A stretch of DNA of 64,000 nucleotides from Vagococcus humatus. GTDB lineage: Bacteria; Bacillota; Bacilli; Lactobacillales; Vagococcaceae. This document shows positions 63,415-64,000 of the stretch, in pieces. The stretch's first letter is position 1. Each line of letters begins with the position of its first letter. The notes below the pieces were generated by a model. That model saw only the letters and a list, made by a program, of their open reading frames with translations. It had not been told where the DNA came from and made no database searches. The stretch covers positions 62,001 to 126,000 of the forward strand of contig NZ_PXZH01000001.1 in assembly GCF_003950325.1 (NCBI RefSeq), read 5' to 3'. Position numbers and translations under genes: made by a program.

Positions 63415-64000
63415 ATGATAGAAACAATTCAAAGAAAATGGCAGCAATGGAAAAAAGGACCTCTCATGGTATGGATTCTGATTATTCTTACTTGTGGTGT
63501 ATTTTTAGGTATGACGCTTACTGGTTTACTCCAGGGACAAGGGTTAGATGGTTCTTATAATTCATATATTTTAATTCAATACGGTGCGTTGTTTCGTCCG
63601 TTAGTTTTATTACAACATGAATATTGGCGACTAGTATCTCCTATTTTTGTTCATATAGGGTTGACTCATTTAATTTTAAATATGTTTACTTTATATTTTT
63701 TAGGTCGTCAGCTAGAATTACTATTAGGACATTTTCGGTTTTTAGCTATTTATTTGTTAACTGGTGTGATGGGGAATTTATTTAGTTTAGCCTTTGCTAA
63801 CCCTAATGCTCTTTCAGCAGGTGCTAGTACCTCTTTATTTGGCTTATTTGGTATTTATGTGACGTTAGGCCAAGTGTACAAGCAATTTCCTCAAATTCAA
63901 GCTATGTCTAAACAAATGCTGTTATTGATTGTGTTAAACTTATTATTTGCTTTACCGACTAATTTATTTGGTGGCTCTATTGATTTATATGGACATATTG
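63415..64000 (+). CDS. Rhomboid family intramembrane serine protease, 3' truncated by window edge
   Basis: The frame from ATG 63415 (AAGAGGTGGG upstream) stays open to the window end: 195 complete codons. Hydrophobic segments at about 17-37, 75-97, 108-126, 141-158 and 168-184 fit a rhomboid core. The catalytic Ser138 is in GASTSLFG (GxSxxxFG), and the second residue, His194, is in YGHI at the cut edge. The His-Glu-type HEYWRLVSPIFVHIG-LTHL loop is intact. Likely GluP/YqgP-like, but the substrate is unknown. Confidence 0.92.
   Translation, partial: MIETIQRKWQQWKKGPLMVWILIILTCGVFLGMTLTGLLQGQGLDGSYNSYILIQYGALFRPLVLLQHEYWRLVSPIFVHIGLTHLILNMFTLYFLGRQLELLLGHFRFLAIYLLTGVMGNLFSLAFANPNALSAGASTSLFGLFGIYVTLGQVYKQFPQIQAMSKQMLLLIVLNLLFALPTNLFGGSIDLYGHI

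Overview
The window is chromosome from a low-GC Gram-positive bacterium. Gene content points to the order Lactobacillales, family Enterococcaceae, with a Vagococcus-like member as my best guess. The grounds are A+T-rich coding DNA, a dnaG-rpoD operon followed by trmK and a Nif3 gene, a tadA/SRP RNA/dnaX/ybaB/recR/tmk/darA/holB/ricT/yabA/rsmI replication block, a class B PBP gene followed by rpmG, Mga-type regulation and two-gene lipoteichoic acid-era Firmicute genes such as ltaS. This assignment is inference; no rRNA gene is present. I see no phage, insertion sequence, CRISPR array or antibiotic resistance cassette.

Layout. 1-5433: end of a RidA gene, then dnaG, rpoD, trmK and nif3. 5577-8241: pepT, a DUF1294 protein and a YbhN-like flippase-family membrane protein. 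8279-11849: a lactonase, an orphan sorbitol-type IIA protein lacking its phosphorylated histidine, an AI-2E family exporter and a serine-recombinase homologue lacking its catalytic residues. 11894-14630 (minus): an Mga-type regulator overlapping a membrane GGDEF protein. 14853-16881: a zinc protease, a small membrane-anchored protein and a PucR-type regulator. 16956-24663: the replication/translation block with the SRP RNA. 24866-28677: three genes forming an apparent cell-envelope unit (Tyr/Asp-rich coiled-coil protein, secreted glucosaminidase with two LysM domains, large coiled-coil protein with an internal duplication). 28989-40252: amino acid permease, ltaS, an RlmI-like methyltransferase, aroD, ybaK, a HI0933-type flavoprotein, gdhA and pgi.

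40317-45617: small amphi-Trp protein, a short YitT protein, tRNA-Ser(CGA), a GNAT protein, a GntR regulator with a PTS IICB transporter, and a DUF308 protein. 45760-57427: de novo purine genes purE-K, then a second promoter and purC-S-Q-L-F-M-N-H-D; purB is absent from the cluster. Each of the two promoters has a PurBox-like site the same distance (about 41 bp) upstream of its -35, and the purC promoter has an extra inverted pair downstream of its start. 57487-59746: T-box leader and thrS. 59964-64000: class B PBP, rpmG, a methyltransferase and a rhomboid protease cut off by the window edge.

Functionally the window is mostly housekeeping: replication initiation and clamp loading (dnaG, dnaX, holB, yabA), transcription (rpoD), tRNA/rRNA modification, purine synthesis and wall synthesis. 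The accessory interest lies in the degenerate enzyme homologues at 9.4-11.8 kb, the Mga/GGDEF pair, the three-gene envelope cluster at 24.9-28.7 kb, and several leader RNAs and operators. Many predicted promoters here rely on an extended -10 (TGnTATAAT) with a poor -35.
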